Below, in pieces: positions 1 to 10,165 of a stretch of DNA of 64,000 nt. The notes beneath the pieces are model-generated. The model made no database searches, was not told the origin of the DNA, and saw only the letters and a list, made by a program, of their open reading frames with translations. The position numbers were made by a program, and so were the translations under genes. Source of the DNA: Albifimbria verrucaria (lineage: Eukaryota > Ascomycota > Sordariomycetes > Hypocreales > Stachybotryaceae); contig JAHREC010000013.1 in the NCBI GenBank assembly GCA_020081605.1, positions 4,464,001 to 4,528,000 on the forward strand, read 5' to 3'. Position 1 is the first letter of the stretch, and each line of letters begins with the position of its first letter.

Positions 1-196
1 ATATCAGGTAGCAAAAGAGTTCGTTGGGGCATGCTCACGCTACACAGGCTTGGAGGTGGACATGCTCATTCTGCTGGCTATGGAACCCAGCTCCAGCGTG
101 GATGAAGATGGCGGGGACATGTTTGGTCTTCTGAAGCTGGCCTAGATGTAGGACGCGATCGATGGCACCATCAGTGCCGAGAGGAGTGTGTGACAT
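1..196 (-). CDS. Threonine aspartase / asparaginase-like Ntn hydrolase, N-terminal part (partial)
   Basis: Runs off the left edge of the window. The start ATG is at 196-194 and the first exon reads down to about 39, where a GTGAGC donor (38-33) begins an intron that leaves the window. The exon encodes about 52 residues containing IFIHAGAGFHS followed by HVHLQAC. This matches the N-terminal signature of the taspase-like branch of family 2 asparaginases (threonine aspartase: HAGAGYHS, then a Cys/Ala-rich helix). In this family the precursor is autocleaved before a Thr nucleophile that then hydrolyses Asp/Asn bonds; that part is outside the window. The assignment rests on one short motif, so the specific substrate class is inference. 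It is divergent from ARP3. Confidence 0.55.
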
Positions 197-1278
197 TGTG
201 ACGAGCTTTCATCGTTGTAGCAGCTACTCGTCATCCGGGGACCGACTGTCTCCGCCAGTATCCTTGAGGGATGTACGGCCCAAGAAAGAAAGAAAGGGAG
301 AAAAAAGAAAGAGATAAGAAGAAGAGGTGCGACAAGATAGTTGTAGGGTTCCTGAAAACGATTGTGGTAGAGCGCGGTGTCGCAGCGCGCGATGGTATGT
401 AAGGATGGAAGAAGTTTTAGGGTTGCAAAAAGATCAACTCTGAGAAGGACGGGTTTCTTAGGATGAGTTGATCCAGCGTGGAAGCGTCACGGAAGCCAGC
501 ATGCATGAAACGAATGGAATGTTTCGGGCCCGTGGATTAGTTGGGGAAGGGGCGCAGAAGCAGGATGAGGCAACCGTTGGTAAATGCAAAGTATGAAGCG
601 TTCACCAAATTGATGCAGGTGGCATATTTTGGTTAACACGATGAAAGCAACGAGGAAATGGTGCTTAGCAGCTGCTGGCACTTGGTTCGGATGAGTCTCG
701 CTTTAGTTACATGCTGTATAAAATACAGAAGAAATCGTGACAGATCCGTTGTTTACAAATCATTGGAAGTGCTACATGAAGACGACAGCCAACTTCTATT
801 CCTCGGTATGTAAGCAGCCAGTCGTGTAGTTTGAGGAAAGCTATGAATCAATCACTGGTTGATCAACGATTGCCAACCCAAACCGCCTACCATCCAGGGT
901 AGCTCATTCCCACACAGAAGGGAAAAAAAGAATGACGTTGCCTGGAATATAGAACCCCGTTAGCTGCAACGATGCCGATACGCCCAGCTCCAGCCACAGC
1001 AGCCACAGCCATGGCGGGGCTTCACCTCTGCTGCACCACCACAGTTGAACCCACAAGGTACCTCCGACCTGCCTTAGAACCAGCCCAGGTGGGCACGTAA
1101 TACCTTCCCCAGACCTGTACCCAGACCTGTACCCAGCCATACTCGCAGCACATCGACATCCACGTACGACGCCTCCTGCACTGCGGCTCAACCTCCCTCC
1201 GTCTCCTCCTCGACGACCTCCTCTCCCTCTCACCATCCCCTCCAATCGAGCGGCTCTCCAGCCTAACACACCCCCATC
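197..1278. other. Intergenic, divergent promoter region of the taspase-like gene and ARP3
   Basis: No coding signal is visible. A purine-rich run (agaaagaaagggagaaaaaagaaagag) lies near 285-315. A 12-bp unit (cagacctgtacc) is repeated twice in tandem at about 1110-1135. A CT-rich stretch (about 1190-1260) precedes the ARP3 start, typical of a fungal core promoter/5' UTR. Confidence 0.6.
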
Positions 1279-2949
1279 ATGGCGAACCAAACTCCCGCCG
1301 TTGTCATGGACAAGTAATCTCACCCAACCCAACCTCTCCCTCCACCCCCGCAATGACCGCGATAGCTAACCCAAGTCCTCCAGCGGCACGGGTTTCTCCA
1401 AGCTCGGTACGAGATGCATCAACGTCAACCTTCTTCCGAACTCCTTCCCGCTAAATCGTCCAAATAGGTTTCGCCGGAAACGACTCGCCCTCCTTCGTCT
1501 TCCCAACCGCGATCGCAACCAAGGGCCCTGCCGGCGGTAGCGGAGGATCTGGATCTGGTCGACCAGCTGTTGCGAACAAGCCGTCCTTCCTGACCGGTGG
1601 CGCAGGCCCCGGAGGCCACCTGAGCGGAAAGAGGGGTACCGAGGACCTAGACTTTTTATCGGTGATGAGGCCATCAGCGCCGCCGCCGGACCGGGTGCGT
1701 AGCCAGGCTCGAGACAGGATATCGCATGAGCCCCTATGCTGACTTGCCAGGTTATGGCCTCCACTACCCCATTCGTCATGGTCAAATAGAGAACTGGGTA
1801 GGTTTCGCGATCAATGCCCGGATTTCATGCCATTGACTGGTGCCTAGGATCACATGGAGCGTTTCTGGTCCAACTCCATCTTCAAATACCTCAGGGTCGA
1901 GCCCGAAGACCACTACTTTTGCTGACCGAACCTGTGAGCGAGACACCCACGCCGATTTACTGCCAATTGCCGTCGCCTCGTCTAACATGAGAACAGCCTC
2001 TGAACCCCCGAGAACCGAGAGAACACGGCCGAGATCTTCTTCGAGTCGTTCAACTGCGCCGGTATGTACATTGCGGTGCAGGCGGTCCTTGCCCTGGCGG
2101 CTTCGTGGACTTCGTCCAAGGTGTCTGACCGTTCTTTGACCGGAACCGTCATCGATTCGGGTGATGGTGTCACCCACGTCATCCCCGTGGCCGAGGGCTA
2201 TGTCATTGGATCTTCAATCAAGTCCATTCCCATTGCTGGTCGAGACATCACCTACTTCGTCCAGAGCTTGCTCCGAGACCGTGGCGAGCCCGACTCGTCG
2301 TTGAAGACTGCCCAGGAGATCAAGGAAGAGTACTGCTATGTCTGCCCGGACATCGTCAAGGAGTTCGCTCGCTACGACCGCGATAGGAGCCGCTTCGCCA
2401 AGCACGTCGTTTCTTTCCCTGGAGGCCGCCAGGCCACGGTCGACGTTGGATACGAGCGATTCTTGGCACCCGAGATTTTCTTCAACCCCGAAATCTACAG
2501 CTCCGACTTCCTGACCCCTCTTCCCGTTGTTGTCGATGGTGTGATCCAGCAGTCTCCCATTGACGTCCGTCGCGGCCTATACAAGAACATTGTGCTTTCT
2601 GGTGGTAGCACTCTTTACAAGGACTTCGGCAGGCGGTTACAACGTGACATCAAGCAGCTGGTGGATGCCAGAATCCGAGCCAGTGAGGTTCGCAGCGGAG
2701 GAGCTCGTAGCGGTGGCTTGGACGTTCAGGTTATCACGCACAAGAGACAGCGACACGGACCGTGGTTCGGTGGCAGTCTCCTCGGCCAGACGCCGGAGTT
2801 CCGATCCTACTGCCACACTAAGGCCGAGGTGAGAATATTGAGAATGATTGCAATGTTTGAGTCTGATGCTAATATTTTCGTAGTACCAGGAGTATGGACC
2901 GAGCATTGTGCGGAGATTCGCCCTCCTGGGTGGTCCCGGCGGCGCCTAA
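1279..2949 (+). CDS. ARP3: Actin-related protein 3 (Arp2/3 complex subunit)
   Basis: Nucleates branched actin filaments as part of the seven-subunit Arp2/3 complex at endocytic patches. Seven exons: 1279-1313, 1384-1406, 1468-1694, 1751-1797, 1848-1933, 1997-2828, 2884-2949. The protein starts [20 protein letters not shown] (actin-fold phosphate-1 loop), has the nucleotide-binding segment [16 protein letters not shown] and the C-terminal stretch [14 protein letters not shown] typical of Arp3. The expected length is about 439 residues. The frame is broken at three base runs: T-run 1653-1657 (one T short), T-run 1917-1920 (one T short) and C-run 2005-2009 (two short or one extra). With these corrected the exons sum to 440 codons including the stop, the normal Arp3 size. 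I read it as an intact gene with sequence errors, not a pseudogene; exon 6 alone is open for about 270 codons. Confidence 0.95.
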
Positions 2950-3622
2950 GGCGATCTACGTGTGAGTGTGTATATGCTTAGACGATGCAACTGGTCACGG
3001 GCGGTTTAACAAAATCTGGAACCGGGAAAAGGAGAACAGGGGCTGCGGTCAGCCTGCAAGTGACAGGTGCAGTCCGCCAGGGTGATGTGGAGGTTTTCTG
3101 TGTCGAGAAGCTTGAGCGTGTAGTTTTGAAGGAGCTAGATTTAACGGAAGATAAAATCCAACAGTTGAGTTCCTACGAGGAGTGGCATGTAGCTGCATAT
3201 CAGTATGCATTTCATTTGCCATGCTCATTTGCGAATTGGACTTTGTGATTCGGAGCATAAAGGCAAGGAGATGGACATCCGGGATTAGTTGCACGGTGAC
3301 TGTATAGGTACTGCACGTAGATATATGACTTGATTCATGACGGATATCTTGCTAAATGGGCGCATTGCGGCCGATACAGCTTGATAGAATACGCGCGCCT
3401 CTGCTACGGCTTGATGCGCAAGAAACAAAACCCAAATGCCGCTCGTCGACCCAGAACTCCTTGACAATGACAGGAAAACAAGAAGACGACGACATCCCGG
3501 AGAAGGAGAGGATGGGTGGAGCGGGAAACAGGCCGCCTAGCCCTTTAAAACATGATATAATCCTTCTCCTCCTCGCCCTTCTCTATATACCGAGTACGTG
3601 GAAAGCAATACGGAGGTTTGCT
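2950..3622. other. Convergent intergenic region between ARP3 and ATX1
   Basis: Holds the 3' ends of both genes. Short open frames here have no recognisable domain and no supporting splice structure. Nothing else is seen. Confidence 0.5.
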
Positions 3623-4022
3623 TTACGCAGCAGCGGGGATCTCGATGGACTTCTCGACGCCGTCGGCCTTGGCCGAGGTGATCTTCTTGCCGGTCTTGGC
3701 AATCTTCTCGAGGACGACCTCGTAGGGAGGTCAGTGACGACCTTGGCGTTCTGGTTCTCGAGGGAGACCTCGTAGCTCTCGACGCCTGTTTGTTTGTCTG
3801 GTTAGCTTGTGTTGGAGGGGAGGCGCTGCGCCAGACGAGGGAGGGGCAAAGAGGAAGGGAGAGAGTATGACAGAGTCGCGGACCAGAGGCGGCCACGGTT
3901 ATGGAGACAGATATGGCTTGTACGGGGAGAAACATACCCTCGAGCTTCTTGAGGACGCGGTCGATAGCGCCGGAGCAGCCGCCGCAGCTCATGGTGACGT
4001 TGAACTCGTAGGTGTGCGACAT
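3623..4022 (-). CDS. ATX1: Cytosolic copper metallochaperone Atx1
   Basis: Carries Cu(I) from the plasma membrane to the Ccc2-type P-type ATPase in the secretory pathway. Two exons: 4022-3938 and 3785-3623, with an intron 3937-3786 (GTATGT donor). About 82 residues, the usual size. The N-terminus MSHTYEFNVTMSCGGCSGA carries the metal-binding MxCxxC, here MSCGGC, at residues 11-16. The second exon has the HMA beta-alpha-beta continuation VESYEVSLENQNAKVVTD and a Lys-rich loop KIAKTGKKITSAKA, in line with the basic surface used to dock onto the ATPase. The frame breaks at the G-run 3725-3727 (one base short; expected DLPYEVV). A strong TATA stretch lies upstream at 4158-4170. Confidence 0.93.
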
Positions 4023-5055
4023 GGTGTCTGTTGTGTGGCTTTTTGGCGGGGTAGTTGGTGGTGGTGGTGGTGGTGATGGAGGTTTGGTTTTGCGACGGGG
4101 ATGTGCTGGAATGAGAAGAAGAGCTGTAGGAAACAAAGTGAGCAGCGGGTTCCTCGGTATATATATATAAGATGACACGACACGACACGGGACGGGGCGG
4201 AGGCGTGAGCTCACCTTTTTGAGATGCGGTAGGACGTTCAAGTTGGAAACAGGGGTCGAGCAATTAATAATGCCTCTAATCTACCTTACCTTACGCTCCG
4301 GTAGGTACAGTACAGACGGAGAAGGGTACCTGCCTACAGCGCAGCACGCCTTAGCTGACCCCTGGCTGTGAACCACGCCTGGAGGTACAGCGACCGCTCG
4401 CTGGGAGCGGGTACAGTCCACAGGTACAGGTACGCCCGTCCCACTTGGGCCGACCGGTGCGGCAGCCCCGTCGAATTCCCATGAAACATGCTCAGCGGCA
4501 ACATCTGAAACAGGCCCAGTTGGCGGTTTCTGGCTATGAGGGATGCGGAAAGAAAAAACATGCTCATGGCGCTGATTGTTGACGCCATTTTCCGTTGTCC
4601 CGCTAGCAATCAAGGTACTCTCCCTTTGTCGGGACATAGGTGGCCTCCTGAGGGACCACTGTAATGCTGATGTCAATGGCAGTGCCCTTTTTCGTTATTT
4701 ATTTTTGGCATACTCGTTCCCCGTAGGCTCAGTAATAATCTTCTCGCAAGTGCTCATCGCTGGTGGGGCCTCTTTGGCACGCTATGTCTGGCGTACAGAT
4801 ACTTCACATCATCTCCAAGACCTATGAATACGTCGTGTGATACTCTTGTATGTGCACATTCAACAACTATATGCTAACATTTAGAAAAATAAGCAAACCT
4901 GGCTTCCATGTCATCTTAGCCGAGAGAGCAAATAAACTTGCTTTTGCCGTCCAGCTCCTCTCAGCCTCTCCGCTTGGCGATCCAACACGGACACGCTCGC
5001 CTCCGTTCCCATCTTACACACGGACAACACAGCTACTACCAACCTGCCCCATCCC
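4023..5055. other. Intergenic region upstream of ATX1 and downstream of the thiolase
   Basis: Contains the ATX1 promoter and a cluster of TACC/GGTA motifs at about 4270-4440 (taccttacc, ggtaggtac, ggtacaggtac). No convincing gene. Confidence 0.5.
4157..4170 (-). promoter_or_regulatory. TATA-box-like element upstream of ATX1
   Basis: An alternating TATATATATATA run about 135-150 bp upstream of the ATX1 start codon on the minus strand. Position and composition fit a core-promoter TATA element; function is inferred. Confidence 0.5.
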
Positions 5056-6507
5056 CTAGAACCGAGCCACGACCTTGTTCTGCGTGTCTTGCAATGCCCA
5101 CTCGCTTCGGCTGGTCTTGCTGCGCACCGCGTCCGCCTGCTGCGCCGTGAAGCCCTTGGCCTCGACGGCCGGGTTGTATCCCAGCCCGGTCTTGCTCGCC
5201 ACCGCTGCCGAGTCCAGCTTCGGAGCCGTCGCACCGTCCGCCCGGCGGTACACTGTCACAACCACGGCGCCGCCCAGGCCCAGGTTGTGCTGCAGGCAGT
5301 ACTGCGTGTTCGGGACGGCGCGGTTGTTGGCCCATCCTCGCAGGTGCCACACCAGCTCGGCGCACTGGGCGATGCCGGTCGCGCCGAGCGGGTGACCCTT
5401 GGAGATCAGTCCTCCTGAAGGGTTGACCAGGTATCGCCCGCCGTAGGTGAGATCGCCGCGGCGCACCAGCTCGTGAGCCTTGCCGGGTTCTGAGAGGCCC
5501 AGTGCGTCGATGACGATCATCTCGTTAGCGCTGAAGCAGTCGTGCAGCTCCACCACTTGGACGTCGGCTGGCGTGATACCAGCCTGGCCCATGGCCTCGC
5601 CCACGGCGTGCCGAGTCATGTCAAAGCCCATCAGGTCGATGGCACTGCGAGAGAACAAACTGGGTGCGTCGGTGGCGAGGCACTGGCCCGCGATCAGGAC
5701 GGCCTGGTCCTTGAGGTGAGGGCGGGCGTCGAGGAAAGCCTGGGAGACGAGAATGGCCGCGGCACCGCCGTCCGACGTGGGGCAGCACTGGAGCTTAGTG
5801 AGAGGCTCGTGTATCATGGGTGCCTTCAAGACCTGGTCGAGGCTGTATACCTGCTGGAATTGCGAGTAGGGGTTGTTGGGAGAGTGGGCGTGGTTGACAC
5901 GGGCGATTTCAGCAAAGTCCTCGGGCTTAGCACCGTACCTTTGAGGTGGTAGAGGTTAGTATCTTTTTGGACGTAGAAACCGTGACTTTGCGTGCGGAGG
6001 GAAGACTCACTTCTCCATGTACTCACGACCAGCGTTGCCAAACATCTGGGCGGCGCCGGGAGCGTTGGTGAAGCCTCTCGTCTCGGCCATCATCTTGCCC
6101 GAGGTGCCGGTCGGGTTCTCGCGATCGTTGAAGAAGGTCTGCAGACTGCCAGGCATCATCTTCTCAAAGCCGACAACCATGACGCAGTCGGCAGCGCCGT
6201 TCTCGATGAAAGTGCGGCCCATGGCGAGGCCGGTGCTGCCGGTGGAGCAGTTGTTGTTGACGTTGTAGACGGGGATCTTGGTCATGCCAAACTGGTAGAA
6301 GACGCGCTGGCCGCAGGTGCTGTCGCCGTAGCAGTAGCAGGCGATGCCCTGGTCGACATCATCGTAGTTGATGTGAGCGTCCAGCAGGGCCTTGACGCCG
6401 GCCTCGAAGCCCAGCTCTGTGTAGTCGACCTTGCCGCGGGGCTTGATGAACTTGGTCATGCCCACGCCTAGCACGTAGACGGGTGCCTTTTGCTGCTTGG
6501 GAGCCAT
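5056..6507 (-). CDS. SCP2-type (SCPx-like) thiolase
   Basis: Thiolase-fold acyl-CoA acyltransferase of the sterol-carrier-protein-X branch; family members cleave 3-oxoacyl-CoAs, often branched-chain, in peroxisomes. Two exons, 6507-6011 and 5938-5056, give 459 residues with no frame break. The nucleophile region is VNNNCSTGSTGLAMG (Cys near residue 90). HDCFSANE and the C-terminal GGLISKGHPLGATG supply the catalytic His and oxyanion loop; all three match SCP2-thiolases rather than Erg10/Pot1 types. There is no C-terminal SCP2 lipid-transfer domain, so it is the stand-alone thiolase. The C-terminus is ARF, not a canonical peroxisomal SKL-like signal, so localisation is open. The start was chosen because MAPKQQKAPVYVLGVGMTKF is the family N-terminus. 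Confidence 0.9.
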
Positions 6508-8518
6508 GATGGACGAGGCAGATTATGTGACGGTGCTGTTTCTCGTGAGTTGCGAGGTGTGGTTAGCTACGCGGTGATGGACGGATAAAACACACGTTGT
6601 CTGTCGATGGAATGGGTCGAGGACAACTGAATATGGATCCTTGGGTATGGAAACAAATTCGGAAGGGGTATCACTATTAAAGGGATATGTTCACAGAAGA
6701 ATGGCAGAAGCCGAGGCTGGAAGCGAGAGGCCAGGGTATTAAAGGCAGGCGAAGCAATCGCCAGGTGCAGCTTAGCTAATGGACTTTTCGCACGAGCAGC
6801 TATCAGAAAGAGGAAAGCAATTCGGTGTGGCGACGATGTTGCAGGCGAACGAGGTGCTGGGGCCCGAGTCTTCCCCAGCTTTTTCCCTTTCCCGTCGCCC
6901 CGATGCGGGGAAGCCCCTCACTAGCATGGCACCTGAAGATGGGGAGCCGAGGCAACGCAGGCCGAGCCGAGTTTGCGACAACCGTGACGTTTGGTGACGA
7001 CTGGCTGTCTGGGTGGTGATTTTCGAGGGCCCATCTGGTTAGTGAAGTTGTTTAATTGAATAGGATTGTGTTGCTTGGATTGTTCGGAGAGTTAAGCACC
7101 ACCACGTGTGAGTTGCTTGCTAACACACCAATAAACCAACCAACCGTCTCTGACCCCAATAAAGACGTGTGTTAAATGACATTGACAAGATGAAGACAAG
7201 AAGGTCCACGTAACGAAAGCCTCAGAAAAAGAAACAGAACACAAAGGTAGATGTAATTTATTTTCAAGCCCCATAAATGAAACAAGAGGAACACAAGAAA
7301 AGAAGAAAAGAAAAAATAAAAAAAATAAAAAAATAAAGCAGTCCGAGAAAAGCAACGTCTAATATCCGTCAATGCTATAGGGTAGCCAACACTCTAACTG
7401 TTGCTGTTGCTGCGACAGGGCCTCCCGAGCATTAACACGCTGACGCATACCATCAGCAAGTCCCAGGCTATGGAACTGTGATGACACAAAATGACACTAA
7501 AAACAACGCCCATCTTCAACAAATAGACGGGCGCCCCAGCTCCTTTCAAATGACAAACCCATAGGAGCCGTCAACCGTTGCGGCAGACACGTAATGCCCT
7601 TTCAGCCACAGCCTGGCCGTGAAACAGGAAGTGCCGTCTTAGTTATCACAAACGCCCTATCGGTTCCTTCAGACGCTCCGCCCTGCTCGGACTCGTTTCG
7701 CAGGGCCAAATCCCACGGCTTCATACGTGCCCGGAAGAGGCTAGCCGTCGTGCACATCGCCCTCGCTGATTGGCCCACTCGCAATACCTTCTCGAAGCGT
7801 TTCCGATTCTGAACCCAACAAAGCGCCCGTGTCTCGCAAGGCGCTCCGTTAACGATTATGTTATTGTCGTATTGTAATAATTGCGTTTTTCTTAGTTTGT
7901 TGTGACGATAAGCAAGCCACCGCGTGGCCTTACGCCCCGTGGATGAAATTGATAAACCAAAATAAAATAGGCCGTCGTTTCATTTTACGAGGTTTCAACC
8001 GGTAAAAGTGACTAACATGGCAACCTAAATGTAACAATCGGCCAAATTTGACCGGGCTAAGGCTTCGGCTCCGAGAAACCACCTGCCCGGCCGAAGTGAA
8101 CTGGTGGGTCAGCCAAAGTCACGCCGCCCATCCCGGCCGAGTGGCAGAACTCCAGCAGTTCTGCAACTAAAAATCCATCCGTGGCATCCACGCGCCAATG
8201 CGACTAAACAAAACCCGGGCGCCAAAACCACATGGATCCGAAGCGGAACCGAGTGCGAGGGCCAACACGCTGCCGGAGATGTGTCAAGCAGGCGCAACAG
8301 TTGCCCATCCTTCAAACATGGGGATAGACTCAGAGTATATAAGGTCTCGGCCATGCCCGGATACATACCTGACTTGCATCCTATCCACTCACCAATAGCA
8401 CCTTGCACACCACGACCGACATCTTACACCGAGACGCAGACACTTGACAGACTCAACTCTTTGCCATACACCACTGAACTTTTTCAACCACTACCAGAAG
8501 AAGACAGACCAGTTCATC
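6508..8518. other. Intergenic region between the divergent thiolase and Rossmann-protein genes
   Basis: Two kilobases with no gene I can support. A low-complexity A-rich block lies at about 7270-7335. Open frames of 60-155 codons on both strands overlap and have no recognisable motifs. Confidence 0.5.
8336..8343 (+). promoter_or_regulatory. TATA box upstream of the Rossmann-protein gene
   Basis: TATATAAG about 180 bp before the start codon at 8519, in the right orientation for a core promoter. Inference from sequence only. Confidence 0.5.
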
Positions 8519-9266
8519 ATGCATATCTACATTGTCGGAGCTACCGGCCGCAACGGTCTCATCGTTGTTGACGAGGCACTCAACCGTGGTCATACCGTCA
8601 CCGCCCTGGTTCGCAACCCTGGTGCTCTCAATCATCACACCAACCTCACCGTCATCCAAGGTTTGTACTCACTCCCGCTCTCATTCTCTCACCTACCCTT
8701 CCCCTTTGCCACTCTTTCATCTGCTACGAAGAAATATGTTCTAACCGTCTCCTCCAGGCTCTCCAACCAACCCCAATGACCACAAGAAGGCCCTGGCCAC
8801 ACCCCAGCCGCCCTCCGCCATAATCTTCACCCTCGCCAACCGTCGCAATGTCGACCGCAACGCTCCTCTCGATATCCTCGCCACCTCCATGAACGCCCTC
8901 CTCAACGCCCTCCCCAGCATCTCGGCGTTGCCCAAACTGGTCATCAATTCCACCCAAGGAGTCCACGACTCGTTCACCTCGCTACCATGGGTCTTCAGCG
9001 CCCTTTTCCAACACTCGTCCATGCACTACGTCATCAATGATCACGAGCACCTCGACGACCTTGTCCGCAGCAGCAAACTGCCTTTTGCCATGGCTCGACC
9101 ATGCCGGCTCGTGGATGGTCCGGCCAAAGAGGTCAAGGAGTACCCCAGCGACGGAAAGGGTATTTCTTGGCTGCCTACAATCACCAGGCATAGCGTTGCC
9201 GAATGGCTGCTCAACGCCGCCGAAAGGCCAGATTGGGACGGCAAGTCACCTGTCATGAGCAACTAG
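8519..9266 (+). CDS. NAD(P)-binding Rossmann protein (NmrA-like / atypical SDR)
   Basis: Two exons, 8519-8660 and 8758-9266; the 97-nt intron ends in CTCCAG. About 216 residues, short for an SDR and typical of the small NmrA-like or flavin-reductase-like group. The N-terminus MHIYIVGATGRNGLIVVDEA carries the dinucleotide-binding GATGxxG at residues 7-13, followed by ALNRGHTVTALVRNPG, where an Arg after the second strand suggests NADP(H). Later segments KLVINSTQGVHDS and LPFAMARPCRLVDGP fit the family's central strands. No catalytic YxxxK is visible, as usual for NmrA-like proteins, so it may be an oxidoreductase or a redox sensor. Substrate unknown. Confidence 0.85.
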
Positions 9267-10165
9267 GTGTAAGGAAATTGGGGATCTTTAATTGTTGGAA
9301 TCATAGACGGAGGCAGGACATGGGAGCCCTTGATAATGAGAATGAACCTATCTTTACAGAGTTAAATAACTACTAATCATACATTCCTTTGACTTGCTTC
9401 TGGCCATTTGTGAACGATTTTGTAGTAAATCAGATCCCATTTTGCACATGAATGCTGTACACAGCTCGCCGACTTGGCTGTCCTGCATCATAAACCTCGC
9501 TCTAATGTTTCACTGTGGATCCCATCACCAAAACACCTGTATAATCGAAACCCAACCCTCGAGCTCTTTATCCATCACTTCAACAAGAAACCGTCTCCAC
9601 ACCAGACTCGGGTTGTAACATGATAGGATAAACAAAAATAAAAAGAGAACAGATCCTCCTTGGTATATTAGCCCCGCACACCTTTACACACACGAGATAT
9701 CTTTTTGAACGTCCATTGTAACCCAGGCACAAAATAATACACCCTCCCATTGCTGAAACCCACAGCAATCGACGACGAACAGGAGACGCTCAGATACAGT
9801 AAAAAGAAATGGAAGTGACACAGAAGACAAAAAAGGTCGCGAACAACTAGTTGTAGCCACGCCCGTGTCTGCATAAAAGCAGACCAACAAAAAATCTAGA
9901 CTAGCCGCATAGTCGACCATTGAGCATGTCGCGTATATCGAATCAATCCCAACCATGCCAAACAATCCATCCACCGAAATCCCCAATGGGTCCCGGCATG
10001 TTTACATTGTTCCTTGGTTGTACATCATGGGCATGCGGTTGTGTGCATATGGGTCTCCCTGGAAAGCATCCGCATTGCCAGTTGTGTGGGGCGCAGGCCC
10101 AATTTTCTCATGAGTTAGATTTGTCGCCCTCAAGCATGCGTCTAAAACAGATCGAAGCCCATGCA
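9267..10165. other. Convergent intergenic region
   Basis: Between the Rossmann-protein stop and the transcription-factor stop. No convincing gene or RNA. Confidence 0.5.

Noticed and set aside
1279..2949. ARP3 as a pseudogene
   Set aside because: Each break is a run-length change and the rest is perfectly conserved. The same error type recurs in other essential genes.
3537..4241. A 234-codon minus-strand frame over ATX1
   Set aside because: It reads through the ATX1 intron in one frame and includes the true first exon. The splice sites and the HMA fold support the two-exon model.
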